Of a stretch of DNA of 64,000 nucleotides, positions 22,166 to 33,200 are shown one piece after another; position 1 is the stretch's first letter, and every line of letters starts with the position of its first letter. The notes under the pieces were generated by a model. That model was not told where the DNA came from. It searched no databases and was given only the letters and a program-made list of their open reading frames with translations. This DNA is from Litoditis marina (Eukaryota > Nematoda > Chromadorea > Rhabditida > Rhabditidae). Both the position numbers and the translations under genes were made by a program. The DNA lies in contig CAXIWQ010000049.1 in NCBI GenBank assembly GCA_964036275.1, positions 62,001-126,000 of the forward strand. Direction: 5' to 3'.

Positions 22166-22567
22166 ATGCCTCATATACCTCTCGATCTGACCGCAATTAA
22201 CTGGAATGACCTCATCAAAAATGGACAGGCCGGTCGTGGGCCGTTTGTCGGGATGGTTCGCCAGCGTGGCGGGATGCGCGGAAGAGGGATTGGTGGTATT
22301 CTGGCTAGTATAATAAGTATGATACCCGCATTTCTGAAATCTACAGTGGGTAAGGAACTTCTGAGCACAGGAGAAAACGTAGTCAGCGACCTTGTGAAGG
22401 GTGCGCCGGCAGTAGCGACTCTGAAACGCCGCGCTCGCCAGTCAGTGAAAAACCTCACCGGGCTGGGGCGTATAAAGAAACCTGTTGGGGTTCTGAAGCC
22501 TCATAGTAGTTTGCGCGCCAGGCGTAAGCGGTCGGTTGGCTCTAAGCGCTCGGTACTTTTGAGATAA
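22166..22567 (+). CDS. Small basic Gly/Arg-rich virion-type protein
   Basis: 133 residues from the ATG at 22166. The centre carries RGGMRGRGIGGIL, a hydrophobic helix, then GKELLSTG-x4-SDLVKG and a basic tail rich in RR/KR. This G(R)G...P...GK..L..G....D...G layout recurs next to Polinton capsid genes and resembles adenoviral core or pVI-like proteins (family recognition by eye). A DNA-condensing or membrane-active virion role is inferred. Its TAA overlaps the ATG of the major capsid gene (TAATG). Confidence 0.65.
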   Translation: MPHIPLDLTAINWNDLIKNGQAGRGPFVGMVRQRGGMRGRGIGGILASIISMIPAFLKSTVGKELLSTGENVVSDLVKGAPAVATLKRRARQSVKNLTGLGRIKKPVGVLKPHSSLRARRKRSVGSKRSVLLR

Positions 22568-23892
22568 TGCTTAAACTTATCGATGTCAACTCAAACAAGA
22601 CTATTCTTCCTGAACTTGATTTTGATACTATTCCGCCTTCTCAAGTCGGTGTGCTGGGGACGCGATGGACCCACGTACCTCTTAAAAATTCTCTGCTACC
22701 TATGGGCCCCTGGGAGTTTAATATTTGTTCAAATAATAAATCTTTTGTTAACCTCAAGAAGACTTGGATAGTGTTCACATTCAAAATTACTGACGAACAT
22801 GGTGCCGCCGTTCCGGTTTCGCAAGGCGGTCTGGACACCCCTGGTTATGCCCCTATACAGTCGATTGCCTCAAGCATTGTGAGACAGTACACCCTGCACA
22901 TAAACTCCCAGATGGTGTATGATACAACCGTTAATCATGCTTACAAAACGTACATGGAAAATACGCTTATTCACGACCAGAATGCCAAGAGTTCAAGCCT
23001 CGAGTTGGGCGGCTACCGGTACGAGACCAAGCACAACGTGGAGTACGATGCCGGACATTTAGCTAGACGTAAGATGACAGCTGGCGGCAAGCTGTGTCAG
23101 GTGGCTGCTCCGGTTAGTATCGATCTGTTTAACCAGGAGCGCCTTCTTTTGAATTACTGTGATGTACGACTCACCGCCTACCCGAACTCGTCGGAGTTCC
23201 TCATAGAGCAGCTCCAAACCACAACGCCACCGAACCGAAAATTTGTAGTAGAGGACGTTCACCTTCTGGTGCAGGAGTGGGACGTGACCGATGGTTTTGC
23301 TGTGGCCGTGGAAACTAAACTAGCGCAGGAGAAGATTCAGTACCCCATGACGTCCGTACAGATGCGCTCATTTTTCATTCCCGAGAACAGGATGGACTCG
23401 CCAGTGAATACTCTCTTCACAACTCATTGTCCTAAGCGTGTTATCGTAGGTCTTGTTGACAGTACTTCATTCAACGGTAATTTTAAGCACAGTCCATTTA
23501 ATTTCCAGCATTTTAATCTTCAGAACATTTATCTCGATTTTAGCGGTCGAACTATACCTAGCCGCCCTATGGCGCTTGATTACGGTGCAGACAAGTATGC
23601 TCACGCCTATCTACAAATGTTAGAAGGTTTGGGTTATGCCCGCAGCGACAGTAGTAACGGAATAACACTAGACATGTTTAAGAATGGTTTTAACTTTTAT
23701 GTTTTCGAAATTAGCCCCACTGTTCACAGCTCTGAGGTGTTTGACATGATTCGCCAGTCTAATTTATCTTTGAGGATGGAGTTCAAAACCCCTGTCCCCG
23801 CTGGCGGTATCTATGCAATTGTTTTGGGTGAGTTTGACACTATTTTGTCTCTTGATAGTAGTCGCAACCCGCACTTTGATTCTATTATTTAA
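22567..23892 (+). CDS. Major capsid protein, double jelly roll
   Basis: An intact 441-residue frame with no introns. Family landmarks include the N-terminal region with a WEFNI strand, VRQYTLHINSQMVYDT, a mid-protein LTAYPNSSEFLI and the C-terminal FSGRTIPSRPMALDY and FNFYVFEISPT. Length and layout fit the Polinton major capsid (hexon-like trimer forming the icosahedral shell). The start overlaps the stop of the basic protein by one base. AATAAA lies directly after the stop at about 23895. Confidence 0.93.
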   Translation: MLKLIDVNSNKTILPELDFDTIPPSQVGVLGTRWTHVPLKNSLLPMGPWEFNICSNNKSFVNLKKTWIVFTFKITDEHGAAVPVSQGGLDTPGYAPIQSIASSIVRQYTLHINSQMVYDTTVNHAYKTYMENTLIHDQNAKSSSLELGGYRYETKHNVEYDAGHLARRKMTAGGKLCQVAAPVSIDLFNQERLLLNYCDVRLTAYPNSSEFLIEQLQTTTPPNRKFVVEDVHLLVQEWDVTDGFAVAVETKLAQEKIQYPMTSVQMRSFFIPENRMDSPVNTLFTTHCPKRVIVGLVDSTSFNGNFKHSPFNFQHFNLQNIYLDFSGRTIPSRPMALDYGADKYAHAYLQMLEGLGYARSDSSNGITLDMFKNGFNFYVFEISPTVHSSEVFDMIRQSNLSLRMEFKTPVPAGGIYAIVLGEFDTILSLDSSRNPHFDSII

Positions 23893-23900
23893 TCAATAAA
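23893..23900 (+). terminator. Poly(A) signal of the major capsid gene
   Basis: AATAAA follows the TAA stop almost immediately (TTTAATCAATAAAC), implying a very short 3' UTR. Confidence 0.6.
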
Positions 23901-24195
23901 CTTGCTATTCAAATTTGTTTTGTTTTGTACCAGGCACCAGATGCCTTCAGTTGGGACAATGGCGGGTCAGCAGATGACCCTTCGTATGCCGCGGGGTATA
24001 AACAATTTTTGAATTTCTATTGTAGCGACAGCTACCATCGCGTGCCGCTATGTAAACATATTTTGAATTTTCAATAGAACAATATCTGACCTCGAGTGCC
24101 ACAGGGCAATAACAAGAACACAAGATTGGGGTTGTATGCAGGTTTATTCATGGCGGTAAACATATGTAACATAATACAGGCGATTTATACAAGGG

Positions 24196-24254
24196 CAGGG
24201 GTTCAGGCTTTTTGTGTATGAAAATATCTGAATAAAGCGGCCCTGAACCCCTGT
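24196..24254. repeat. Inverted repeat hairpin
   Basis: AGGGGTTCAGG and CCTGAACCCCT form an 11-bp perfect stem around a loop of about 33 bases containing AATAAA (24232). It lies in the 470-bp interval between the convergent major capsid gene and the minus-strand gene ending at 24364. The rest of that interval has no coding signal. Confidence 0.8.
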
Positions 24255-24363
24255 AAGCAAAAATATAAAAGTGCGAGTGCACTACAGTGAAGGAAAGGAT
24301 ATGGGGGTGAGGTTGTACATTTTAACGGGGATAAGCCCCTCTTTGGCGAGTACGAATACCGTT

Positions 24364-24806
24364 CTATGGGTTGAGGAATCTTGCTTTGAGGTTGCGGCCG
24401 GCGCAGTCGTCACACATTTTGAAGGAGATGTTCTGGCCTTCAGCAACGAGGGTCTGACGACAGCACGCGTCGAGAACGAATGTGACGAACGGCAGATTGT
24501 ACAAGGCCTGGCGTTTGGAGATTGATCCGTGCTTCGGAGTTGATACGGTGCTCTGGAATTGCACTAAATTGTCTGTGAGTCTTTATAAACTTCGGCTGAG
24601 ACATTGGTTTCCATGGGCATTAGCTTTGGTATACTTACGGTGGTTCTGTCAGCGAAGGGAAGTCGTCTCTTCAATGGGGCTCCGGGAACCATGAACTTTG
24701 CGGCATGCATTTGGGAGAAGTCCACTGGCGCAGGAGTTGTGGGGGTAGTGGGGCCGTCTTCAGTCTTGATGGAGGCGGGAGCAATAGGGAACTGGGTCTC
24801 CGACAT
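24364..24806 (-). CDS. Two-exon protein next to right TIR, unknown function
   Basis: Exon 1 is 24806-24639 (MSETQFPIAPASIKTEDG to the GTAAGT donor, 56 codons exactly). Exon 2 is 24552-24364, after a TTCCAG acceptor, ending CAGRNLKARFLNP. Together they give 118 residues in one frame. IKTE fits the SUMO-acceptor pattern (hydrophobic-K-x-E). Exon 2 has two Cys pairs, ACC and MCDDC, which could bind zinc. No family recognised. The promoter would lie between it and the right terminal repeat. Confidence 0.6.
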
Positions 24807-24945
24807 GACAGTAGTGTGCACGAATGCCTGGGGGCCCACTTGAAGGGGGCGGGGCCAGTGGTCCGTTGAAGGGGATTAGCAAGATATAAGGGAAACAGAG
24901 AGGGATTAGACGTGTACAGTAACGAGAGAGTACTTTCCCCGTCTG

Positions 24946-25399
24946 GACGCCAGACGCTAAACAAACTTTGTTAAAGTGTTGGTATTTTGGGCCTAGTGGC
25001 GTTTTTGGTGACCTCTATTGTTCTCTTAAGCTTCTCCCATTGTTCTATGAAAGTGGCATCTGGCGGCAAGTATTTGAAAATTTGGGATATTACGGTAGGT
25101 GTTGCGAAATACACATATTTGGAACTTTTGCAACATTTGGATATTTGAAACTTTTGAAACATTTGAAATATTTAGAGCATTTAAATATTTAAAACATTTA
25201 GAACATTTGAATAATTTTAATATTTTGTAGTCTGAACTTTGTAGTTTCGGATTTGTAGTCTTTGTGGTCTTTGTAGTTGCCGCCCCAGCGGCGGGCTGTC
25301 CCCCAGGCTGCCTTCAGGCGGGCGCCAGCTGCCGACCGCGACGCGCGCGGCTGCCGACCGCGACGCAGGGGGTGGTATATTTGAGACCTATCCACTACT
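24946..25399. repeat. Right terminal inverted repeat of the Maverick
   Basis: The inverse complement of 947-1404, ending ...CACTACT at 25399. Compared with the left copy it lacks about a dozen bases near 25111 and differs in the outer 38 bases. Confidence 0.93.
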
Positions 25400-25405
25400 A
25401 ATGGT
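25400..25405. repeat. Target-site duplication, right copy (AATGGT)
   Basis: Identical to 941-946; fixes the right end of the element at 25399. Confidence 0.88.
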
Positions 25406-27205
25406 GATAATCATATTAGGACGTTTCATCTAATTGTTTGCTGCAAGTTTTTTTTCACTGAAAAACAAAATGTTTTTGACCCATGAAAATTGCGAGATTA
25501 CATTTTTCATTTCCCTCTTGAGTTATGGGAGTATAGTGTTCGTGTTAGTTCATAACTAAATAGTTTGTATTACTCATATTCGAATAATAATGAGAGAAAG
25601 AAACATGGTACAGGGTAGTTCGCCTGAACCTAATGTACTCTCAATATGCTTCGCATTCCAATTCCTTCCAGGGGAAGTTCATTGGAGCAGTAGACCGTGA
25701 ATAGGCAGCGAAAACACATTCATAAAACGCTTTTTCAGCGTTTTCAGTTTTTTTCAGTTTCAAAAGAAAGTTTCGTTAAAGTATGCATAAAGACACTCCA
25801 AACACTGATTTTAACAGAATAAGGCGCAGCATAAATTGAAATTGTTTCACAACGCAAGCGTTTTATTACCTTCTGAACTTCTGATCTCAATATTTATATG
25901 TAAACTCATTGTTGATAATGGTGTACTTTATTCAATTTCACATAAACTTGGTCGAATGTTGCACACCATTTGTATAGGTCGTTGTTAGATTTGTATTCTT
26001 GGTGTTTGTAAAATATCGACCAATATAGCAATATTATTTGTACGACAACTTCAGTCATGTGTTACATTATTCCAGATATTACAATTTTTTTAACTAACTT
26101 TATATGAAATTCCGTTTTATAAATTTACGTTTTCTCTTCTAATATTTATCGTGCTTTTCATTTAATAGTTTTCAAACAATCTATTCAAGCGCGTATGCAA
26201 CATTGTAAAACAGTGTTGAGAAACTTTGAACCTTCACTTTTTAAGAGTGGGCAACTAAATAAACAGAAATTGGTTGAATGAAATAATGTTTACTAGAACA
26301 GAATTTTAAAAAATTCGAAAGTCCAAACGTTTTGGCTACTGCACCTCTTATAGAATATAGCCCTGTCAATATTCAATTACTCTTACCCCTGTAAAACGTT
26401 TGCATGTGCCTGCAAAAGCTAATTATCTTTATGTTTCGTGCCAATCATAATTATTTTTGAGAAAAATGGGAGACTGCTACTCTCTCTCAGTTTATTTCTC
26501 TTTCCGTCTCTTTCAGACTCTCTCTCTCTCCCTCTCTATGCACTTTAATTATTATTTTGAGCACTGTAATAGTGAAAGTTCATAGCCGAGTTCTGCCTCA
26601 TCTCTTTCCTTCCCGTAGTCGAATGTTGCACTGAATATATATACATAGAAAACTATCTGGGACTGCAGTTTGATTGCAATTGACACAATTAATGAAATTT
26701 CTATTGTGTGGCAAAAGTCTGCAACATGTAAATTATTTGATTGTTTCAACCTCTCTCCAATCTCGCTCTCATTCTCATCATAATTTAAATTTCTCCTCTC
26801 CCACATTTGTCGAGTTGCAATGCCACATACTAACAAAGTCTACCGTTTGAGATTATGGTTGTTTTTTCCTTGCATCATCATTTTCTATACGGTTGTTGAT
26901 TATATTCTAGATTTCTAGATTTTTCTCCTTCTTCTTGTTCTTTTTCAATTCCAAGGAAGCTCTGTTGAGATCACAGTTATTTTTTCTTCCTCTATCATTT
27001 TACATGTTGTATATGAATTTATTGTCTTGTTATTATTATTTTCTATTACCAGATAGTTTTGTTGAAATAATGGTTGTTTTTCCTCGCTCTATCATACTCT
27101 GTATGTTATATTGCATATTATATATTCTTTATTGTGTTCTTTCCTTCTTTTCATTCTCTTTCAATTTCCAGGTAGTTTTGTCCGGTCGAATATTTTCGCT
27201 CGAAA
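25406..27205. other. No gene seen; AT-rich flank
   Basis: Long A/T and pyrimidine runs (for example TC-rich around 26480-26540) and no open frame with coding character. Probably 5' intergenic or intronic sequence of the gene whose exons start near 27206. Confidence 0.5.
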
Positions 27206-30200
27206 ATGTCTTCCACGAGTAGCGTCTGCTCGTCAAATGACGCAGATTTTATCATTGACAACCGGGTCAGATTTCCGTTTTCAAATTTCATTTTCTCGCA
27301 AAAAATGTTCCGAAAAAGTCACAAAAATGGAAATGAAAATTTGAAAATGCATGTTCCAAAATTTTCCTACACTGGAATTTCTGATTTTCATGTTGAAATG
27401 GGTGAAATGTAATGTAAAGAGATGAAGAATTCATTCATACTATAAAAAGCATGGTTAAGACTGAAAAAATATTGATAAACGGATTAGGTCTCCGTTCTCA
27501 ATTTTCTATATTGACTTTGATCGGGTTGTTTTCACACTTTCACGTTTCATTTTGTTTTCTAACATGTTCAAATTGGAAATGACCGAAAACAAAAGGATAG
27601 ATTGCAACAAAAATGAACAACATTAAAATAAATGAATGGATGAATTATTTCGTTTTTGTTTCAGATCGTCCCGTCAGTGCGTAGGGATGTGGAGAGGTTC
27701 TCGGTTTTCATTGCCAGACTGCGGGCTGCGCTCGATGTTAACACTACAGTACCCGGTATAGTCCATGCCATTTTCACGTTTACTCTCTTTTCTCTCTCTC
27801 TCCTATTCTATTTCTCTCTCTTTCTAATTCTCCACCTCTTTCTTCCTCTCTGAAAAACCGTTGCAACTTAAAATACCGGACTCGCCAATTTTGCAACTTG
27901 AAATACCGGGGTCGGCCAGATGTCGCCTGTACTGTTTGAATTCATAAGGAGATGCAGGCTAAATCGACACCAGTATTTAAGCTTGCATCTTCTCCGGTGT
28001 TTTAAGCTGCCAGCGTTTTCACAGCTCTATCTCTATTTCTTACTATCCCTATCTCTCCCTCGTTGAATATAACTAATTGTATACTCAATATTTCTGGATC
28101 ATGAAATATTCGAGTTTCAGTGTGCATGATATTCTCATTAAGAGCGAATAGGAAGCTTGATAAAAAGTATAGGAGTCTCAGTTCTTTTCTGCAAAACGGC
28201 TCGTGTTCAAACTACAAATAACTATGTTTTCCATTTTACGAATCGTTCAATAACTTCGATGAATGAAATTTCACCTTTTATACTATAGATTAACCACGTG
28301 CTACCTACTAATAAGTACAAAAACTAACATCTGGACCACATAATTCCCAAAGCGTAGTGTTATCAGTTAAACTCACTTGAATGTTTCAGACGGGAAATCA
28401 ATGTGTGTATAGAATATAGAAACGGTTGATTGCACTTGAGTGAATTAACATTTAAACTACATTTAACGAAACATAACCACGTGCAAGCCATTTATCCCAA
28501 TAGTACTGTTATCAGTTAAACTCACTCGAATGTTTCAGACGGGGAATCGATGTGTGTCTCTGTGCACGCAGCCCTGGAGATGGTGTCCGACTGTATGCGA
28601 GACCTCTTCAAACACTCGCAATTCAAGACGAATAACGTCATTTTACCCAGTTTACAACTTGTTCAAAGTGTTAAAGGTATTTCATTTGTTTCGAAAATAT
28701 GAACACGTGAATAGCGATCCAACATGTTCAAAAAAACGTCAGTGGCATCACTTGAAACGTGAGAAAAACTCGGTTCTGCGTTTCATTAATCTACCTACGA
28801 ACTATATACCTTTCTGCTTTCTGTCCTCGAAACTTCACCTTTCCCAGAAAAAACACTGAAACATTTGTGATTGAACATTCATTTTATATTTTTGTGGGAT
28901 TAGAGTGAACAACTAAGAAGTTTGGAAATGGAGAAAAAGATAAAACCTTTCCCAACACTAATTTTGTGCCGCCAAAAGTGCAGACTTCATAGCGTCTTTG
29001 AAACTTCAAATTTGCCCTGCAAAACTTAGAAATGTTGTTGAGTTGAGTATATGAAAAGCGTTAAAAGATGTATGAAAACTGTAAAAAAGTTTGAAAACTT
29101 TACCCAACACTTATTTTTTGCCGCTTTGAAAACTGGTTTTTCATGTTTTGGGGACCGAGTAGTCCATTAGCAGCGGTCTTATTTGTATGCACGCGGTGCA
29201 ATCAAATTGAATAAAAGATAACACTTTATACGGAAGAATGGCTGCATTTTCGCTACGTTTCTGCAATTGCTCAACTTTTCTATCTCGACTGAATGTTTCA
29301 ACTATTATAATATCGAAAATGATATTGTCATAATCAATTTCCCAATTCTCTCATGTAGAAAACCCAAAACACCTATTTCTGTGTATAGATCAACCTTTCT
29401 ATGACGACTGAGTGTTTCAAGGACTATTAATATTTGAAACTCTATTATGAGTAACAGTTTTGCTATATTTCCAAAAAAAAACACAATATTCTATTTCTGC
29501 TCATAGCTCAAACTTCTAATGTCGACTGAATGTTTCAAATACTATAGTTATTTGAGAGTGTATTGTGAACAACGATCTGGCGACATTTCAGACTTGAAGT
29601 TCGATAGCTCGTTGGTGGATACCGGTAGAGTTCATCAGGTCATAGATCAACTGGAATCAGCTGTGCTCAATACTATTATGTGAGTTTATAATGAATTACT
29701 AATGTTGAAATGAAACCGACTAAAAACAGCAACAATGATCAATTTCATAGAGGTAAAAGTCGGAAATGTACCTAAAATATTCACAGGATACGTACAGTCT
29801 TTCTAACAAAAGTTGGCGAAACTTTCAAAACCACCTAGTTTCAAGTAGCAGTAATGTCTTCATCTTCAAATTTCGTCTTCAAATTACGTCTTCAAATTTT
29901 GTTTCATTTAACTGGCAGTAAAACCACACTCCAGATGAATGTCACATGAGAGGTACATAAATGGCACATAAACCATAAATGCTCGAATAAAAGACGTGCA
30001 GTGGGTAGATTGGCGTCAATTGCGAGATTAGAAGTGTATAGGTGTGAATGGGAAAGATAAGAAACTCTTTACGAGCCAAATGCTCGATCCATGGGCCACG
30101 AATCTCGCTTTTATTCGCTCTAACTCGTACAATGAAGACAGGTAAAGAAAAAGTCACTGAATTTCGCGGCTTGTGTCCGACTTTATATGTTACGAGAAAC

Positions 30201-33200
30201 ATTCGTGTGCGCGAAAGTTTCATTTATTGTACATTGAAGACCTTTTTATTGTACATTGAAATTGCTACAGTATGACTACATCAGTTTTGATCACGTAGAT
30301 TTTATCGGCAACATATGTGATTTTCGCATTAGCTTCTGTTCTTTTATTGAAGAAATAATAAAAAAATTTGGACAAATTTGAAGTTCCAATTAGAAAACAT
30401 ATTGGACATCAAAACAAATCTGCAGGAGTCATTGACACACCGACTTTAGTCGACACTCTCTAACTTCAAATAGTACGAGAAAGATTCATGTGCGCCAAAA
30501 GTCGATTTATTTGGTCCACGTTAAAATTCAGCCGAAAACGTCTTCGATAACATTTATTTAGAGGGGGAATATTGTTGAATTCTAAGCAAACATTTGTATT
30601 TTACATAAAATGTACAACCTTGAATTGAGTTCTCTTTTATCATCGTTCAATACAGTTATTGCACGTCTTTCAGGACGTGCAATAACTGTATTGAACGATG
30701 ATGAAAGTATTTAAATAAAGATCAAAACTGATTAATATACTTTCTAATTTGATGTTTTCTAGAAACCGCCACGTGGTCTCGCCACATCCAGGACGATTTT
30801 CCACCATCAGCAGAACGTCGAAACAGGTTGGTTAGAATACCAGAAGGTCTACTATCAAATGGGTGGTTCACGTGAGTGAAACACACGTGAAGAAACAACG
30901 CTGCAACAAGACGCGATTTTCTTTGATTGAATTGGCCTCTCTTTATCTACCTCTCTCACATTCTCTCTCTATCTATACATGTTTTGTCGTCTCTTGAACA
31001 CGTGCATAACGACCCTGATATGTTTCATAGAGTTACCGAGAACTCTTGATTGAAAAGCTGAACCTCTAGCCATTTTCTCGCCGACTTATAAATGAAGTCT
31101 AAGTTTCCTGGAATACAAATTGAATACCGATGACCTTTTGAGGATTGTAGCTAGCTACATTTTTCTCTGTTTCCGGAATTTTATCACAAATTCGATGAGA
31201 TCAAACGTTGTGTGTTTCACTGAAAGTTTTACTCTCCGCTTCGTTTAGCCGCTGGCACGTTTTACAATTTCTATCAGAACTGTAAAACTTTAAACTTAAT
31301 CAATGAATTACTTTTATAAATAGATTGTTTGCTCAATATCGAGTAAGGTAGGGTAGTTAGAAGCATAACTTATCGAAGCACAGAAGTTCAAAATACAGAA
31401 AAAATTATTCCAAACATTACTAAAATATGCGTAGTAGTGTAGTCTCAAATTTGCAGTGCCACGACCCAAACTAGTGAACATAGTAGATGTTGCAACTTGG
31501 GTATAATATCTACCACCCATAAAAAGGTGGTCGTTAGGAGCAAACTACAAAAGCTGAAAAGACGGGATCAAACTACAATATCGAACCACAATTGGCCCTA
31601 AATAATAAGTTTTATCCGTCATATGTTTCATACATTTATTCATAAATTCTTGAGTGCAAAAATGTGATGATGAATCAATATGCGCCATTCTCTGGGAAAG
31701 AAACAAACACAATATATTCTCATATCTACGTAGGTTGGTTTCTGACTAATATTAATAACAAAGAGAAGAAACTCTATTTGCTTTAAACAATGTCGGAGTT
31801 TTATTATTTTTCACAGACCCTTTTTGCAACTTGATTATCCTTTTGACTGTTAGTCAATTGTACAGTCACGTGAAACATGTTAAACACGGCAGAACTTAAA
31901 AAAGTGCAAGGACAAAGTGCACGATTCCTCATGAGAATAGTAATTTTTGTTACTTTCTGACTAGTATTAATAACAAGCAGAATGAAACTCTATTCGCTTT
32001 CAATGTCGGAGTTTTTAATCATTTTTCGCAGACCCCTTTTGCAATTTTATTATCCTTATTATATAACTTTCTTCAAATGTTTCACCGGTGGTGGGGGGTC
32101 GAATCATCTCAGACTTGACGTTTCGTTAATCCCATATTTCATTTTAATGAGCTTGTAGAATTATTAATCATACAGGCTCCCACTCTCTCTCGCTACTTTC
32201 ACACGTAGATAATGAAGAAAATCATTGACTCGCGAAATCGACTGGAGCTCTTTCTATGGATATTTATCCTAAACGTAAAACATCTGACTCATCTATATAG
32301 TAGTTAAAGAAATTGTCACGTGTAACGTGGCATCATCGTGTATAGTCACGTGTAACGTGATATTGACGGTTCACGAATTGTGAAATGTTGAACACATTCA
32401 CGTAACTATTTTTACAAGCATTTTCATCAGCAGGTTGGAAAGTTGAAACTTTTTATTTCAATCCAGTTTCTCCACGCTCCTCAAGTATCGAAATCTCTAT
32501 AATTGGTTCACTAACGTTACCAAAAATTAACACTTGTGGAAGTCTCAAGTGTTGTGATCGAAACCGAATCCGAGTACGTATGCTAGAAGATCTCAGCACC
32601 TTCATCCCATCCTGCGTCTCTCGCTTTGTCTCACTTTTTCTCATCTCTTACATCCCGGCGGGATGTAAGAGCAGAGAAATAGTGTATGTTTCAGGAGACG
32701 CAGGATGGGATGAAAGTGCCGGGATCTTCTAGCAAACGTACACTGGTATCTGGTATCAAAGTTCAATTTTTGGAAACAGCTTCGCACGTCAGTTGGCATG
32801 TTTCTAATGTATTCATTAGCAGGCAAGCACACATCAAATTATAAAAAGTTCTCGAAACTTTCAATTCATTATTCGAAAGCGCTCTGCAATGCACGTTCAA
32901 TCTTGACTGCTCTGAAAACCACGCTCAAACTTTCAACTTAATCAATGAGTAGCTTTTATAGGTAGTATGTATCTGATTTCATTTATGCATTTTTATTAAA
33001 TCATGTCCAGTTCGAATTATTTAATTTCTGATTCGAATTATTCAATTTGTACTCTCTTCTATTTTCAGAGAAAAGCCAACTAAATTAGTCAGATTAATAA
33101 AATACACTTTGCACTTTGCGAATGCAGGTGAAACAGACAAAATATGCAGCTTTTCGCCTATTCATGATGAACTTTTTGAAAAAGTTTTTGTTTTACCTTC

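Larger units (their letters stand above)
947..25399. mobile_element. Maverick/Polinton, full length (24,453 bp)
   Basis: The element is bounded by inverted repeats beginning AGTAGTG and by a perfect 6-bp duplication. Inside are the defining Polinton genes: protein-primed DNA polymerase B, DDE integrase, FtsK/HerA-type packaging ATPase, adenain-like cysteine protease, and minor and major jelly-roll capsid proteins. Extra genes are a RING finger, a C2H2 zinc-finger protein, a small basic protein, an acidic protein and a Cys-containing protein. A Helitron block of at least 4.3 kb is nested at 8.2-12.5 kb. Major capsid, integrase, protease, zinc-finger and RING frames are open; polymerase, ATPase, minor capsid and two small genes carry single-base frame breaks. 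No fusogen-like envelope gene was recognised. Confidence 0.95.

Noticed and set aside
984..25361. Element limits set at the GC-rich part of the inverted repeats
   Set aside because: Extending outward reveals AGTAGTG ends and a perfect 6-bp duplication, so the true ends are 947 and 25399.
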